DNA from: Ramlibacter lithotrophicus | GTDB lineage: Bacteria; Pseudomonadota; Gammaproteobacteria; Burkholderiales; Burkholderiaceae_C | Direction: 5' to 3' | DNA length: 64,000 bases | NCBI RefSeq assembly: GCF_012184415.1 | Contig: NZ_VTOX01000011.1 | Coordinates: forward strand, 62,001 to 126,000 | In this document: positions 28,322-38,327 of the stretch, one piece after another | How positions within the stretch are numbered: the stretch's first letter is position 1 | Layout of the letters: the number at the start of each line of letters is the position of its first letter | Made by a program: the position numbers and the translations under genes | The notes under the pieces: model-generated | The model's database searches: none | Seen by the model: only the letters and a program-made list of their open reading frames with translations | Told to the model about the DNA's origin: nothing

Positions 28322-28334
<13 letters not shown>
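26814..28334 (+). CDS. AMP-forming acyl-CoA synthetase/ligase
   Basis: 506 residues of the ANL superfamily: P-loop VLFTSGTTGKPKGVRYSH, GWHATGDLGRIDDRGRL, hinge GRVADVIKSGGYRVNPDEIE and the catalytic Lys of NAQGKISRRE are complete. It activates a carboxylic acid to its CoA thioester in two steps via an acyl-adenylate. Its start overlaps dctM by 4 bp, so import and CoA activation are coupled. The acid chain type is not predictable. Confidence 0.88.
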
Positions 28335-29279
<945 letters not shown>

Positions 29280-29299
<20 letters not shown>

Positions 29300-30101
29300 G
29301 AAGGGCCCGGGCGGCTCCACCCGCGCACCGGCCAAGCCGGCGCAGCCGCGCTACGCCTGGCTACGCGAGCGCATCCTGAAGGACATCACCAGCGGCAAGT
29401 ACCCGGTCGGCTCGCTCCTGCCGCCAGAAAAGCAGCTCGCCGAAACGTACGGCGTGAGCCGGCACACGGTGCGCGAAGCCACACGCAAGCTGGCCGACAG
29501 CGGCCAGATCTCGCGCCAGCCCGGACGCGGCACGGTGGTCTGCTCAGTGACCGAGCCGAGCCCGTACGTGGCGGGCCTCGGCACGGCCGAGGACCTGGTC
29601 GCCTACACCAGCGCCACCCGGCTGGAGGTGCTGCGCTCGCGCCACCTGGTCGCCGACGGAGACCTGGCGCAGGCGCTGGGCTGCGAGGAAGGTTCGCGCT
29701 GGCTGGAGGTGGAAGCCTTCCGCCATGCGATCGAAGGCGCGGCGCCGATTTCATTCACGCGCGTCTACCTGCGGCCGGAGTTCGCCGACATCGTGATGCG
29801 GCTGCGCGGGCGCCACATGAGCATCTACTCCATGCTGGAGCAGCACCACGGCCAGAAGATCCATGCCGTGCGCCAGCAGATCGAGGCCGCGCTGATGCCG
29901 GCGCCTGCGGCCAGGCTGCTGGGCGTGCCCGCGCGCAGCCCGGCGCTGCACATGCGGCGCGCCTACCTGGACAGCGCCGGCCGCGTGCTGGCCGTCTCCG
30001 CCAACCTGTACGCGGCGGAACGCTTCCGGCTGGAGACCTACTGGCGCGGCCAGGAGGAGCCGCCGGCGGTGCGCGGGAAGCCCAGGAAGCGGGCGCCGTG
30101 A
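29280..30101 (+). CDS. GntR family (HutC/UTRA type) transcriptional regulator
   Basis: 273 residues with a basic N-terminal tail, a GntR winged HTH (ITSGKYPVGSLLPPEKQLAETYGVSRHTVREATRKL, shown as the typical pattern around residues 30-75) and a UTRA ligand domain. The start at 29280 overlaps the aldo/keto reductase gene. As the last gene of the operon it probably autoregulates from the palindrome at 18329-18355; this is inference. Confidence 0.85.
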
Positions 30102-30144
30102 TGCCTCACTTCGATCGGCGGGCGAGCGGGAGCGACCCGGCACA

Positions 30145-30543
30145 ATGAACCTCATGACCCACGACATCTTCATTCCGCCAACCGGCGCCGGCCTCGCCCC
30201 ACCGGGCGGCCATTACAGCCACGCCGTGCGCGCCGGGGGCTTTGTCTTCGTATCGGGGCAGTTGCCGATCGCCCAAGACGGGCGGCGGCTGCACGACGCC
30301 CCTTTCGAGGCGCAGGCGCAGCAGGCGCTCGCCAATGTCGCAGCCGCCTTGCGCAGCGCGGGCAGTTCCGTCGACCGGCTGGTCCAGGTGCGCGTGTACA
30401 TCACCGACATCGAGCTGTGGCCGACCTTCAATGCGCTGTACGCGCAGTGGGCCGGCGACGCGCGGCCGGCCCGCGCCGTCGTGCCGGTGCCGCAGCTGCA
30501 CTACGGCTTCAAGATCGAGATCGAGGCCACCGCGCTCGCCTGA
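30145..30543 (+). CDS. RidA/YjgF family protein
   Basis: 132 residues with the RidA pattern: GGHYSHAVRAGGFVFVSGQLP, ALANVAAALRSAGSSVDRLVQVRVYI, and RPARAVVPVPQLHYGFKIEIEATA. RidA proteins hydrolyse reactive enamine/imine intermediates and protect PLP enzymes; members of other subgroups act in specific catabolic pathways. The arginine of the active site pocket is preserved in the RPARAVVPV stretch. A GGGAG site is upstream. It may be outside the GntR operon, from which it is 43 bp away. Confidence 0.85.
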   Translation: MNLMTHDIFIPPTGAGLAPPGGHYSHAVRAGGFVFVSGQLPIAQDGRRLHDAPFEAQAQQALANVAAALRSAGSSVDRLVQVRVYITDIELWPTFNALYAQWAGDARPARAVVPVPQLHYGFKIEIEATALA

Positions 30544-30570
30544 TCGCCGCCCCCGGCCAGGGTCGCGGTC

Positions 30571-31764
30571 TCAGATCGCGCCGCTTTCCCGCAACCGCGC
30601 GATCTGCGCGTCGCTGCGCCCCAGTTCGCGCAGGATGGCCTGCGTGTGCTCGCCGACCGCGGGCACGGGGTCCATGCGGTAATCGAAGCTGCTGACGCGG
30701 CCCGGCGGTAGCAGCGCCGACACCTCGCCGGCCGGCGTGGCTACGGTCGCCCAGCGGTTGCGCGCCGCCAGCTGCGGATGGGCCCAGACCCCGGCCATGT
30801 CGTTCATGCGGGCGTTGGCGATCTGCGCCTGGTCCAGTCGCGTCACCAGTTCCTGCGTCGTGAGGCCGGCGAAGACATCGAGCACGATGGCGCCGAGCGC
30901 CTCGCGCTGCTGGTTGCGCTTGCCGTTGCTGTCGAAGCGGGCATCGGACGCCAGCGCCGGCTGCTGCAGCACCACTTCGCAGAACAGCTTCCACTCGCGC
31001 TCGTTCTGCAATCCCAGCACCACGGTACCGCCGTCACTGGCTGCGAACGGGCCGTAGGGATAGATCGCCGCATGCGAAGCGCCGGTGCGCGGCGGTGGCG
31101 GCGCGCCCTCGAACGTGTAGTACAGCGGGTAGTTCATCCACTCGCCCAGCGCTTCCAGCATCGACACGTCGATGTGGCTGCCTTCGCCCGTGCGTCCGCG
31201 CAGCAGCAGCGCCGACAGGATGCTGCTGTATGCGTACATGCCGGCGGCGATGTCGGCCACCGAGATGCCGGCCTTGCTGGGCGTCTCTGGCGTTCCCGTG
31301 ATGGAGAGGAATCCGGCCTCGCTCTGGATCAGCAGGTCGTAGGCCTTCTTGTCGCGGTACGGCCCGTCCTCGCCGTAGCCGGAGATGTCGCACACCACCA
31401 GCTTCGGGTGCCGGCCGCGCAGCGCTTCGTAGCCCAGCCCCATGCGCGCGCTGGCGCCGGGCGCGAGGTTCTGCACCAGCACGTCGGCGCGGGCGAGCAG
31501 GTCCATGAGCACAGCGGCCGCGCCGGGCTGCTTCAGGTCCAGCGTCAGGCTCTCCTTGGAGCGGTTGGTCCACACGAAATGCGACGCCAGTCCCTTGACC
31601 CGCGAGTCGTAGCCGCGCGCAAAGTCGCCGCTGCCCGGGCGCTCCACCTTGATGACGCGAGCCCCGAGGTCAGCCAGGTGCCGGGTGCACAGCGGGGCGG
31701 CGATCGCGTGTTCGAGGGAGACGACGACGATGCCGTCGAGGGGACGGGGTTTGCTGGAGGCCAT
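30571..31764 (-). CDS. CaiB/BaiF family (class III) CoA-transferase
   Basis: 397 residues; begins LDGIVVVSLEHAIAAPLCTRHLADLGA and contains DISGYGEDGPYRDKKAYDL with the catalytic Asp region, as well as GEGSHIDVSMLEAL. The C-terminal MNDMAGVWAHPQL stretch recalls mesaconyl-CoA C1-C4 transferase relatives. It follows the acyl-CoA dehydrogenase gene by 3 bp on the minus strand, so the two form a pair. The pair duplicates enzyme classes of the operon starting at 18396, but the two CoA-transferases are clearly different subfamilies. Confidence 0.87.
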   Translation of the reverse strand: MASSKPRPLDGIVVVSLEHAIAAPLCTRHLADLGARVIKVERPGSGDFARGYDSRVKGLASHFVWTNRSKESLTLDLKQPGAAAVLMDLLARADVLVQNLAPGASARMGLGYEALRGRHPKLVVCDISGYGEDGPYRDKKAYDLLIQSEAGFLSITGTPETPSKAGISVADIAAGMYAYSSILSALLLRGRTGEGSHIDVSMLEALGEWMNYPLYYTFEGAPPPPRTGASHAAIYPYGPFAASDGGTVVLGLQNEREWKLFCEVVLQQPALASDARFDSNGKRNQQREALGAIVLDVFAGLTTQELVTRLDQAQIANARMNDMAGVWAHPQLAARNRWATVATPAGEVSALLPPGRVSSFDYRMDPVPAVGEHTQAILRELGRSDAQIARLRESGAI

Positions 31765-31767
31765 GCG

Positions 31768-32928
31768 TCAGAAGGAGCGCGGCAGCCCGAGCAGGTGCTC
31801 GGCCACGTAGCTCAGGATCATGTTGGTGGAGACCGGCGCGACCTGGTACAGGCGCGTCTCGCGGAACTTGCGCTCGACGTCGTATTCGCGGGCGAAGCCG
31901 AAACCGCCGTGGAACTGCAGGCAGGCGTTGCCCGCCTCCCACGACGCCTTGGCGGCGAGGTACTTCGCCATGTTGGCCTCGGCGCCGCAAGGCTGGTGCG
32001 CGTCGAACAGTTCGCAGGCGCGAAAGCGCATCAGGTTGGCCGCCTCGACCTCGATGTAGGTTTCGGCGATCGGGAACTGCACACCCTGGTTCTGGGCTAT
32101 GGGGCGGCCGAAGACCACCCGTTCGCTGGCGTACTTGCGCACCCGGTCGATGAACCAGTAGCCGTCGCCGATGCACTCGGCCGCGATCAGCGTCCGCTCG
32201 GCGTTCAGCCCGTCCAGGATGTACTTGAACCCCATGCCTTCCTGGCCGATCAGGTTCTCGGCCGGAATCTCCAGGTTCTCGAAGAACAGCTCGTTGGTCT
32301 CGTGGTTGACCATGTTCGCAATCGGCCGCACGGTCATGCCGCTGCGTTCCGCCTGGCGCAGGTCCACCAGGAAGATGGACATGCCTTCGGACTTCTTCTT
32401 CACCTCCGCGATCGGCGTGGTGCGGGCCAGCAGGATCATCCAGTCGGAGTGCTGCACGCGCGAGATCCAGACCTTCTGGCCGTTGACGACATAGCGGTCC
32501 CCCTTGAGCACGGCCGTCGTCTTGATCTTGGTGGTGTCGGTGCCGGTGGTCGGCTCGGTGACGCCCATGGATTGCAGGCGCCATTCGCCCGAGGCGATCT
32601 TCGGCAGGTACAGGTCCTTCTGCGCCTTCGACCCGTGCCGCAGCAAGGTGCCCATGTTGTACATCTGGCCGTGGCAGGCGCCGGCGTTGCCGCCGCTGCG
32701 GTTGATCTCCTCCATGATCACCGACGCTTCGGCCAGGCCGAGGCCCGACCCGCCGTACTCGGCCGGAATCAAGGCGGCCAGCCAGCCGGCCTTCGTCAGG
32801 GCGGCCACGAACTCCTCCGGATAGGCCTCCTGCGCATCGATGCGGCGGTGGTATTCATCGGGGAACTGGACGCACAGCGCGCGCACGGCGTCGCGAATGT
32901 CCTGGTACTGGTCGGGGGCGGTTTTCAT
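31768..32928 (-). CDS. acyl-CoA dehydrogenase (paralogue of 21307-22497)
   Basis: 386 residues. The protein follows the enzyme encoded at 21307 along its length, with the same GVTEPTTGTDTTKIKT, DGLNAERTLIAAE, FHGGFGFAREYDVERKFRE and terminal LGLPRSF. Like its paralogue it lacks the EGT glutamate but has NAER. The first ATG of the conserved part is at 32928. It heads a two-gene minus-strand unit with a CoA-transferase and is divergent from an SDR gene at 33083. Confidence 0.9.
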   Translation of the reverse strand: MKTAPDQYQDIRDAVRALCVQFPDEYHRRIDAQEAYPEEFVAALTKAGWLAALIPAEYGGSGLGLAEASVIMEEINRSGGNAGACHGQMYNMGTLLRHGSKAQKDLYLPKIASGEWRLQSMGVTEPTTGTDTTKIKTTAVLKGDRYVVNGQKVWISRVQHSDWMILLARTTPIAEVKKKSEGMSIFLVDLRQAERSGMTVRPIANMVNHETNELFFENLEIPAENLIGQEGMGFKYILDGLNAERTLIAAECIGDGYWFIDRVRKYASERVVFGRPIAQNQGVQFPIAETYIEVEAANLMRFRACELFDAHQPCGAEANMAKYLAAKASWEAGNACLQFHGGFGFAREYDVERKFRETRLYQVAPVSTNMILSYVAEHLLGLPRSF

Positions 32929-33082
32929 CGGGCTCTCTTTCGCGTCTGGCCGGCGGTGCGCTGCGGCACCGGCAGTCCCCGACCATTTTCGCAGCGCCGC
33001 CGTCTGCCATGGCGGAACGCCTCCTTCGGCGAAGCCGAAGCCGCGCGGCCGCGCCACAATGGGCCATTTCCGGGAGACACGC

Positions 33083-33871
33083 ATGGACCTCGACTTGGGC
33101 GGCCGGCATGTGCTGGTCACGGGCGGCAGCAAGGGCATCGGCCTGGCCTGCGCGCAGGAGTTCTGCCGCGAGGGCGCGCAGGTGACGATCGTGGCGCGCA
33201 GCCGCGAAGGGATAGCCACCGCGCTGGCCGGCCTGCAGGCGCAAGGATTCGCCTGCCGCGGCATCGCGGCCGACCTCGCGGACGCCGACGCTGCCGCGCA
33301 CGCGGTCGACGAAGCACAGCGGCTGGGCGGGCCGGTCGACGTGCTGGTGAACAGCGCCGGCGCGGCGCGGCGCACGCCGTTCGAGGAGCTGACGCCCATG
33401 GCCTGGCACGACGCGATGCAGGCGAAGTTCTTCACCTACGTCCACGTGATGGATCCGCTGGTCAAGCGCATGGGCGCGGCCGGCCGTGGCGCGATCGTCA
33501 ACGTCGTCGGCGCCGGCGGCAAGGTCGCCGGGCCGACGCACCTCGCCGGCGGATCGGCGAACGCGGCGTTGATGCTCGCCAGCGCCGGCCTGGCAGCGGC
33601 CTACGGACCGCGCGGCGTGCGGGTGAACGTCGTCAACCCGGGGCTGACGCTCACCGACAGGCTGCAGGAAGGGCTGGCGGCCGATGCGCGGCTGCAGGGC
33701 CGCAGCGCCGACGAGATCCTGACGTCGCAGCAGCAGCGCCTGCCGCTGCGACGCATCGCGACGCCGCAGGAGATCGCCAGCGCCGTCGTCTTCCTCGCCT
33801 CGGATCGCGCCAGCTACATCAGCGGCGCGATCCTGGCGATGGACGGCGCCGTGTCACCGATCGTCGTGTGA
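33083..33871 (+). CDS. SDR family protein lacking the YxxxK motif
   Basis: 262 residues. The cofactor motif TGGSKGIG (13-20) and NSAG (90-93) are intact. The catalytic YxxxK is replaced by G156-G-S-A-N160 within LAGGSANAALMLAS, so it should not be a classical dehydrogenase. The C-terminus ASDRASYISGAILAMDGAV is typical. A GGGAGA site precedes the ATG. Its stop overlaps the convergent GNAT gene by 18 bp. It neighbours the second acyl-CoA dehydrogenase/CoA-transferase pair, divergent from it. Confidence 0.82.
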   Translation: MDLDLGGRHVLVTGGSKGIGLACAQEFCREGAQVTIVARSREGIATALAGLQAQGFACRGIAADLADADAAAHAVDEAQRLGGPVDVLVNSAGAARRTPFEELTPMAWHDAMQAKFFTYVHVMDPLVKRMGAAGRGAIVNVVGAGGKVAGPTHLAGGSANAALMLASAGLAAAYGPRGVRVNVVNPGLTLTDRLQEGLAADARLQGRSADEILTSQQQRLPLRRIATPQEIASAVVFLASDRASYISGAILAMDGAVSPIVV

Positions 33872-34366
33872 CGCGTCCCCTTCCTCGAAATAGCGCACGC
33901 CGGGCTTGAGCTCCTCGTAGATCAGGTAGTCGGTCGGCGCCATGCCCAGCGACGAGTAGGTGCGCTGGGCCGTCGTGTTCTCCTTCTCCACGTACAGGCG
34001 GAAGCCGCAGACGCCGGGCTCGCCTTGCGCCAGCTCGCGGATGAAGTCGTACAGGCGCCGGTAGACGCCGCGGCGCCGCCAGGCCTGCACCACGTAGACG
34101 CTCTGGATCCACCAGAAGAGGCCATTGCGCCAGTCGCTCCATTCGTTGGTGACCATCAGGCAGCCGACCACTTCGCCCTCGTGTTCGGCCACGGCGTAGA
34201 AGCCGAGCGCCGGCTCGGCCAGCAGGCGGCGCACGCCGGCGGCGATCAGCTCGGGGATCAGGCTCCTGCCTTCGGTCTCCCAGGCCATGGCGCGGTTGAA
34301 TGCGGCGATGTGGTCCGCGTCGGCGGCGTGGGCCTTGCGGATCCGCAGGGTATCGGACTGGGCCAT
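33854..34366 (-). CDS. GNAT family N-acetyltransferase
   Basis: 170 residues with the GNAT fold: N-terminal RIRKAHAADADHIAAFNRAMAWETEG, beta4 VGCLMVTNEWSDWR, the acetyl-CoA loop VVQAWRRRGVYRRLYDF and GFRLYVEKENTTAQRTYSSLGM. Substrate unknown. The ATG at 34366 is the clear domain start. The 3' end overlaps the SDR gene on the other strand by 18 bp; the gene follows the MFS gene by 28 bp on the minus strand. Confidence 0.85.
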   Translation of the reverse strand: MAQSDTLRIRKAHAADADHIAAFNRAMAWETEGRSLIPELIAAGVRRLLAEPALGFYAVAEHEGEVVGCLMVTNEWSDWRNGLFWWIQSVYVVQAWRRRGVYRRLYDFIRELAQGEPGVCGFRLYVEKENTTAQRTYSSLGMAPTDYLIYEELKPGVRYFEEGDASHDDR

Positions 34367-34394
34367 GCGTCTTCCTGTTGCAGGTGTGAAAGGG

Positions 34395-35828
34395 TTATCG
34401 AACCGCGGGCTTGCGCACGCGAGCCACGCTGAACGCGGCCGCGATGGCCGCCAACAGCGCCGCCGCACCGATGGCGGCGCGCGGACCACGGCCGCCGGCC
34501 GTGCCCGCCAGCGAGAAGACAAGCGTGACCAGCACGGCGCCGCTTGCCTGTCCCGCGATGCGGGCCGTGGCCAGCATGCCGCTGGCCGCCCCGGCCCGGC
34601 TGAGCGGGGCGCTGGTAACGATGGTGTGGTTGTTCGGCGACTGGAAGAGGCCGAAGCCGAATCCGCACAGCAGCAGGCGCCAGGCCACCTGCAACGTGGA
34701 CGGTTCGCCGTCCATGAGGGCGAGCAGCGCCAGCCCGGCGCAGAGGAAGGCCAGGCCGAGGCCCGCCAGCAGGCCGCCGTGGTAGCGGCCGATCAGCGCG
34801 CCCGCCAGCGGCGCGACGATGACCACGCCGCACGGCCACGCGGTAAGCAGCAGGCCGGCGTGCAGGGCGCTCAGGTGCCAGACGTCGAGCATCAGGAATG
34901 GGAGCGCGATGAACGTCAACACCTGCGCGGCGAAGGCCGTGATCGACGTGCCCATCGACAAGGCGAACACGCGGATTCGCAACAGGTCGACGGGCAGCAG
35001 CGGCAGGGCCTCACTGCGTTGCCGCTGCACGTAGAAAGCGCCAACGGCGAGGCCCCCGGCGACCAGCGCCACGCCCGTCAGCGGCGAGGCGCTGTGCGCC
35101 GATGCGCCCGCGCTGCCGCCCAACATGTTCATGCCCAGGAACATCAGGCCGAAGAAAAGGATGTTGAGGATGACGTCCACGGTGCGCAGGCGCGGCGGCG
35201 CCACCGCGCGCGCCACGTTGTGCGGCAGCGCCTGCGCGCCGAGCACCAGCAGCGCGAGGCCCAATGGAATGTTCAGCCCGAACAGCCAGTGCCAGCTGGC
35301 CACCGACAGGACCGCCGCGGCGACGGTGGGGCCCGCCACGGCCGAAGTCGCCACGACCACCGAGTTGAGGGCAATGCCGCGTCCCAGCATGCTGGCGGGA
35401 TAGGTCAGCCGCACGAGGGCGGGGTTGACGGCCATGATGCCCGCCGCGCCGACCCCTTGCAGCGCACGGGCAGCGATCAGCAGCGGCAGCGAAGGCGCCA
35501 GCACGCAGGCCAGCGCGCCGGCCGCGTACACCGCCATGCCGCCGAGATAGACCTGCCGGTAGCTGGCGCGGTCGCCCAGCGCCGCGCACGGCAGCAGCAG
35601 CGCCAGGGTCGCGATCTGGTAGGCGTTGACGACGAGGATGGTGTCGGCGGCCGAAGCCTGCAGGTCCCTGGCGATGCCCGGCAGCGCCAGGTTGATCATC
35701 GAGCCGTCGAGCACCGTCAGCGTGATGCCCAGGAAGATGACGACCATGGACCAGTAGCGGGCGGGGGCCGGCAGGCCGTCGGGCGGTGCCTCGGTGGCCG
35801 GCGCGCCGGGGGATTCATCGCGTTGCAC
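34395..35828 (-). CDS. MFS transporter, DHA2 (14-TM, EmrB/QacA) type
   Basis: 477 residues with about 14 membrane helices. The DHA2 motifs are visible: LTVLDGSMINLALPGIA in TM1 (motif D1), LGDRASYRQVYLGG (motif A) and ALQGVGAAGIMAVNPAL, and the antiporter motif C around LNSVVVATSAVAGPTVAAA. A multidrug or metabolite exporter is likely. A GTG at 35828 starts it; no strong ribosome-binding site is visible. The GNAT gene follows in the same direction. Confidence 0.85.
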   Translation of the reverse strand: MQRDESPGAPATEAPPDGLPAPARYWSMVVIFLGITLTVLDGSMINLALPGIARDLQASAADTILVVNAYQIATLALLLPCAALGDRASYRQVYLGGMAVYAAGALACVLAPSLPLLIAARALQGVGAAGIMAVNPALVRLTYPASMLGRGIALNSVVVATSAVAGPTVAAAVLSVASWHWLFGLNIPLGLALLVLGAQALPHNVARAVAPPRLRTVDVILNILFFGLMFLGMNMLGGSAGASAHSASPLTGVALVAGGLAVGAFYVQRQRSEALPLLPVDLLRIRVFALSMGTSITAFAAQVLTFIALPFLMLDVWHLSALHAGLLLTAWPCGVVIVAPLAGALIGRYHGGLLAGLGLAFLCAGLALLALMDGEPSTLQVAWRLLLCGFGFGLFQSPNNHTIVTSAPLSRAGAASGMLATARIAGQASGAVLVTLVFSLAGTAGGRGPRAAIGAAALLAAIAAAFSVARVRKPAVR

Positions 35829-35900
35829 GGCACGGACTGTACCCGCTCGGCTGCGGCGTCGCCCGCGACGGCGCCCCCTCGTTTGCGCTAAGGTGCGCGC

Positions 35901-36389
35901 ATGAAGTGGAAAGCCATCGTTTTCGGGGCTCTCGTGCTGGCCGCCGTCGTCGCCAGCGGGCTCTACTCATTGCGCGCCACGCAACCGGCGCCGGGGATCG
36001 CGCTGCAGCCTGGCAACGCCACCGTGGTACAGCGTGGTGCCACGGTCTACCGGGCGCATTGCGCTGCCTGCCACGGCGCGCAGCTGCAGGGCCAGCCGAA
36101 CTGGCGCGAGCGCGGCGCCGACGGGCTGCTGCCGGCGCCGCCGCACGACGCGAGCGGCCACACCTGGCACCACCCCGACGAAGTCCTGTTCCGCCTCACC
36201 AAGCACGGTATCGGCCGCGAGGCGCGCATCCCCGACTACAAGACGGCGATGCCGGTCTACGAAGGCGTGCTGGGCGACGCCGACATCATTGCCGTGCTGT
36301 CGTGGATCAAGGCGCAGTGGCCGGCGGACATCCGCGAGCGCCAGGAACGCATCGACGCCGAGCACCGCAGGGCGCGGGCGGGCGGCTGA
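35901..36389 (+). CDS. c-type cytochrome (class I, membrane-anchored)
   Basis: 162 residues with an N-terminal hydrophobic segment (signal anchor or signal peptide) and one heme site, HCAACH. The sixth-ligand Met is probably in YKTAMPVY. Typical of periplasmic electron carriers or subunits of dehydrogenases; no partner enzyme is adjacent. It is divergent from the MFS gene. Confidence 0.85.
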   Translation: MKWKAIVFGALVLAAVVASGLYSLRATQPAPGIALQPGNATVVQRGATVYRAHCAACHGAQLQGQPNWRERGADGLLPAPPHDASGHTWHHPDEVLFRLTKHGIGREARIPDYKTAMPVYEGVLGDADIIAVLSWIKAQWPADIRERQERIDAEHRRARAGG

Positions 36390-36424
36390 GCCCACTGCGG
36401 GAAAGCCGTCCAGGCCGGCGGACC

Positions 36425-37417
36425 TCAGATGCCTTTTCCCGGGGCCTGGTCCCCGGTCGCGGCGTCGGCCTCCGTCACGACCTCGGCCGGGCAGCCGGCA
36501 CGCTCCACGTTCACCCGCTGGGCTGCGAAGCCCCGGTCGTTCCGAACCAGCTGGAAGCTGACCTCCATCTGTGGCTCGATTTCCAGCTGGGTCGCATTCA
36601 GCACGTCCGACATGTGAAAGAAGACGTTGTCGCCGCCGCCGGCAGGCCGGATGAATCCGTAGCCCTTGTCGGTGTTGAAGCTGAATACCGAGCCGCGACG
36701 CTCTTCCCCGCCGGTCCTTGGCGCCGGCGCAGAAGCCGGCGCGGCCGCCTCGCGTCGATGCTGCTCGGGCTCCGGTCGCAGGAAGAGATTGTTGACCAGC
36801 GGGTCGGTCCTGCGGTCTCGCGCGTCGATGACCGTGTTCATCATCACGGGGTAGTTGACCCGGTCGATGAGGCCGGTGGCCACGCGCGTGTGGGTGGTTC
36901 TGCCGTCGCGCTCGGCGACGAAATCCCAGCCCAGCAGCATGACGCGGGATCCGAGCGTGTTGAGCTTTCGCACCAGGGGCACGAAGTCGCCGTCGCCCGT
37001 GATCAGCACGCAGACGTCGTACCGCTTCAGGTTTGCCATCTCATAGGCTTCAAGCGCCAGCCACACGTCGATCCGCTTCTCCTCGAAGCTGCCGTCGGGC
37101 CGGGTCGAGACGTGCTGCTGGTGCAGGGTCACGTCTTCGCGCATCAGCACGTCTTCGAATACGCGCTCGTTGTAGAGCGTGTCCTGCTCCAGCGCCTGGC
37201 GGGCGGTGAGCCGCCCCCGGAAATACGAGGAGTCGACGATCTGGCAGTTGCGGACGTCGACGTTCTCCTGCCTGGCCACCTCGGCGACGATGAATTCGTG
37301 CAAGCCCTTGATGGAGATGCGTGCGCGTCGCTCGTGCTGGTAGAGATAGTAGTTCGACACCTTCTTGAAGTACGTGCCGTCGTAGAACACGGCGATGCGG
37401 CAGACCTTGCTTTCCAT
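36425..37417 (-). CDS. NYN-domain ribonuclease-like protein fused to a cold-shock domain
   Basis: 330 residues. Residues 5-190 are a NYN/LabA-like PIN-fold domain with the acidic residues D13 (AVFYDGTYF), D117 (KRIDVWLA) and D142/D144 (LITGDGDFVPLV) in the right order for a metal-dependent RNase. Residues 241-305 are a cold-shock domain with RNP1 KGYGFI (251-256) and RNP2 NVFFH (264-268), which would bind single-stranded RNA or DNA. The ATG at 37417 has GGAG upstream. A small hypothetical gene lies 13 bp upstream on the same strand. Confidence 0.85.
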   Translation of the reverse strand: MESKVCRIAVFYDGTYFKKVSNYYLYQHERRARISIKGLHEFIVAEVARQENVDVRNCQIVDSSYFRGRLTARQALEQDTLYNERVFEDVLMREDVTLHQQHVSTRPDGSFEEKRIDVWLALEAYEMANLKRYDVCVLITGDGDFVPLVRKLNTLGSRVMLLGWDFVAERDGRTTHTRVATGLIDRVNYPVMMNTVIDARDRRTDPLVNNLFLRPEPEQHRREAAAPASAPAPRTGGEERRGSVFSFNTDKGYGFIRPAGGGDNVFFHMSDVLNATQLEIEPQMEVSFQLVRNDRGFAAQRVNVERAGCPAEVVTEADAATGDQAPGKGI

Positions 37418-37430
37418 GTGAGCTCCCGAT

Positions 37431-37703
37431 TCAGGCAGTGGCAAACGAACCTGCGGACTTGCGCCATTGGCGCAACCAGGTGCAGAGGGTGGAGGGCTTC
37501 AGTTGCAGCCCGAAGGCGTCGTTCAGCCTTGCGATGCGCAAGCTCGCCTGGCGTCGCTGAAAGGAAGCGAACGCGGCCACGTCGTGGCGATGTGGGCTGG
37601 TGGGGAAGGCTTCCGAGAGTTCGGTCCAGAAGCGGGTTCTGGCCTCGGCCGCAGGTGCATGGCGGCATAGCGCCGCCGCCCTCTGCTGGGCTGCTGTCTT
37701 CAT
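37431..37703 (-). CDS. small hypothetical protein with a possible HTH C-terminus
   Basis: 90 residues, not recognised. It is basic, with a C-terminal half (RRQASLRIARLNDAF followed by LKPSTLCTWLRQWRKS) that could form a helix-turn-helix. GGAGT lies 4 nt before the ATG at 37703. The 13-bp gap to the NYN-cold-shock gene suggests co-transcription and perhaps a regulator. An upstream extension of the frame is not protein-like. Confidence 0.55.
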   Translation of the reverse strand: MKTAAQQRAAALCRHAPAAEARTRFWTELSEAFPTSPHRHDVAAFASFQRRQASLRIARLNDAFGLQLKPSTLCTWLRQWRKSAGSFATA

Positions 37704-38012
37704 GTTCACTCCAAACACTGCTCGCAGTCGTGGCGATGTCCACTCAGCGAGTCCATCCGCACCGGGGACCATCCACCGGCACCACAGATACCTTTGCACG
37801 ATCGAGCGCAACGCCCTGAATCAAGACACTGGATTGATGAGGATAAAAAGCGGCCGAACGGCCGGGCGATTTACAGGTTCAGCGCCGTCTCGCCACGACA
37901 GCGCCGTGAATGTACGACACGGCGCCAGGCGTGTCACGCGCACGGCAGAGGATTATTTCAGTCTGCCAGCGGCGCGGCCGCCACGGCTCTCGCCAGCAGA
38001 CGCTGGCGCACA

Positions 38013-38046
38013 AAAGCAATCGCCCACTCGAAAGTGGGCGTTTGCT
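38013..38046. terminator. strong hairpin with TTCG/CGAA tetraloop
   Basis: CGCCCACT (38021-38028), loop CGAA, AGTGGGCG (38033-38040), extended by AGCAA/TTGCT across one mismatch. Read on the minus strand the loop is TTCG and the stem is followed by ATTGCTTTTG, so leftward termination of the nuclease-like gene is the more likely use. Confidence 0.6.
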
Positions 38047-38075
38047 GTGGGGTCCACTATCGAATGACCGGTTTT

Positions 38076-38176
38076 TCTCGCAACCTTTGTCAGGATGCGC
38101 GGGAAATTGGCCGGTTCGCACGGGCCAGCATCTCACAACCCCTGTCCACTCCTGCAGAAATCTCGCAACCTTTGAC
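38076..38176 (-). repeat. three imperfect repeats, left array of a putative small mobile element
   Basis: TCTCGCAACCTTTGTC (38076-38091), TCTCACAACCCCTGTC (38131-38146) and TCTCGCAACCTTTGAC (38161-38176). The last two are parts of 30-bp tandem units. On the opposite strand 38131-38156 matches 39106-39131 of the right array in 18 of 26 positions, so the two arrays are related and inverted. Confidence 0.65.
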
Positions 38177-38327
38177 CGCTCCTGAATCCTAGTTCTTTGG
38201 TGGTCGTTTTTAAGACGTAATGCTGCAGGCTTCGCACATTATTCGTTGCGCACGCCCGGCGAGCACGAAGAGAGGATGGACGAGCGGTTTCCGAGCATGC
38301 GGCATCGAGGTCCTGCCCGCATGGGCG

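Larger units (their letters stand above)
37704..38327. other. 624-bp stretch without a recognisable gene at the island's left edge
   Basis: No convincing gene, tRNA or integrase site is seen. It contains an inverted CGGCCG-AA-CGGCCG (37851-37864), the hairpin at 38013-38046 and the repeat group at 38076-38176. Composition changes across it, from the very GC-rich left part of the window to the less GC-rich island, so one boundary of the acquired DNA probably lies here. Confidence 0.5.
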
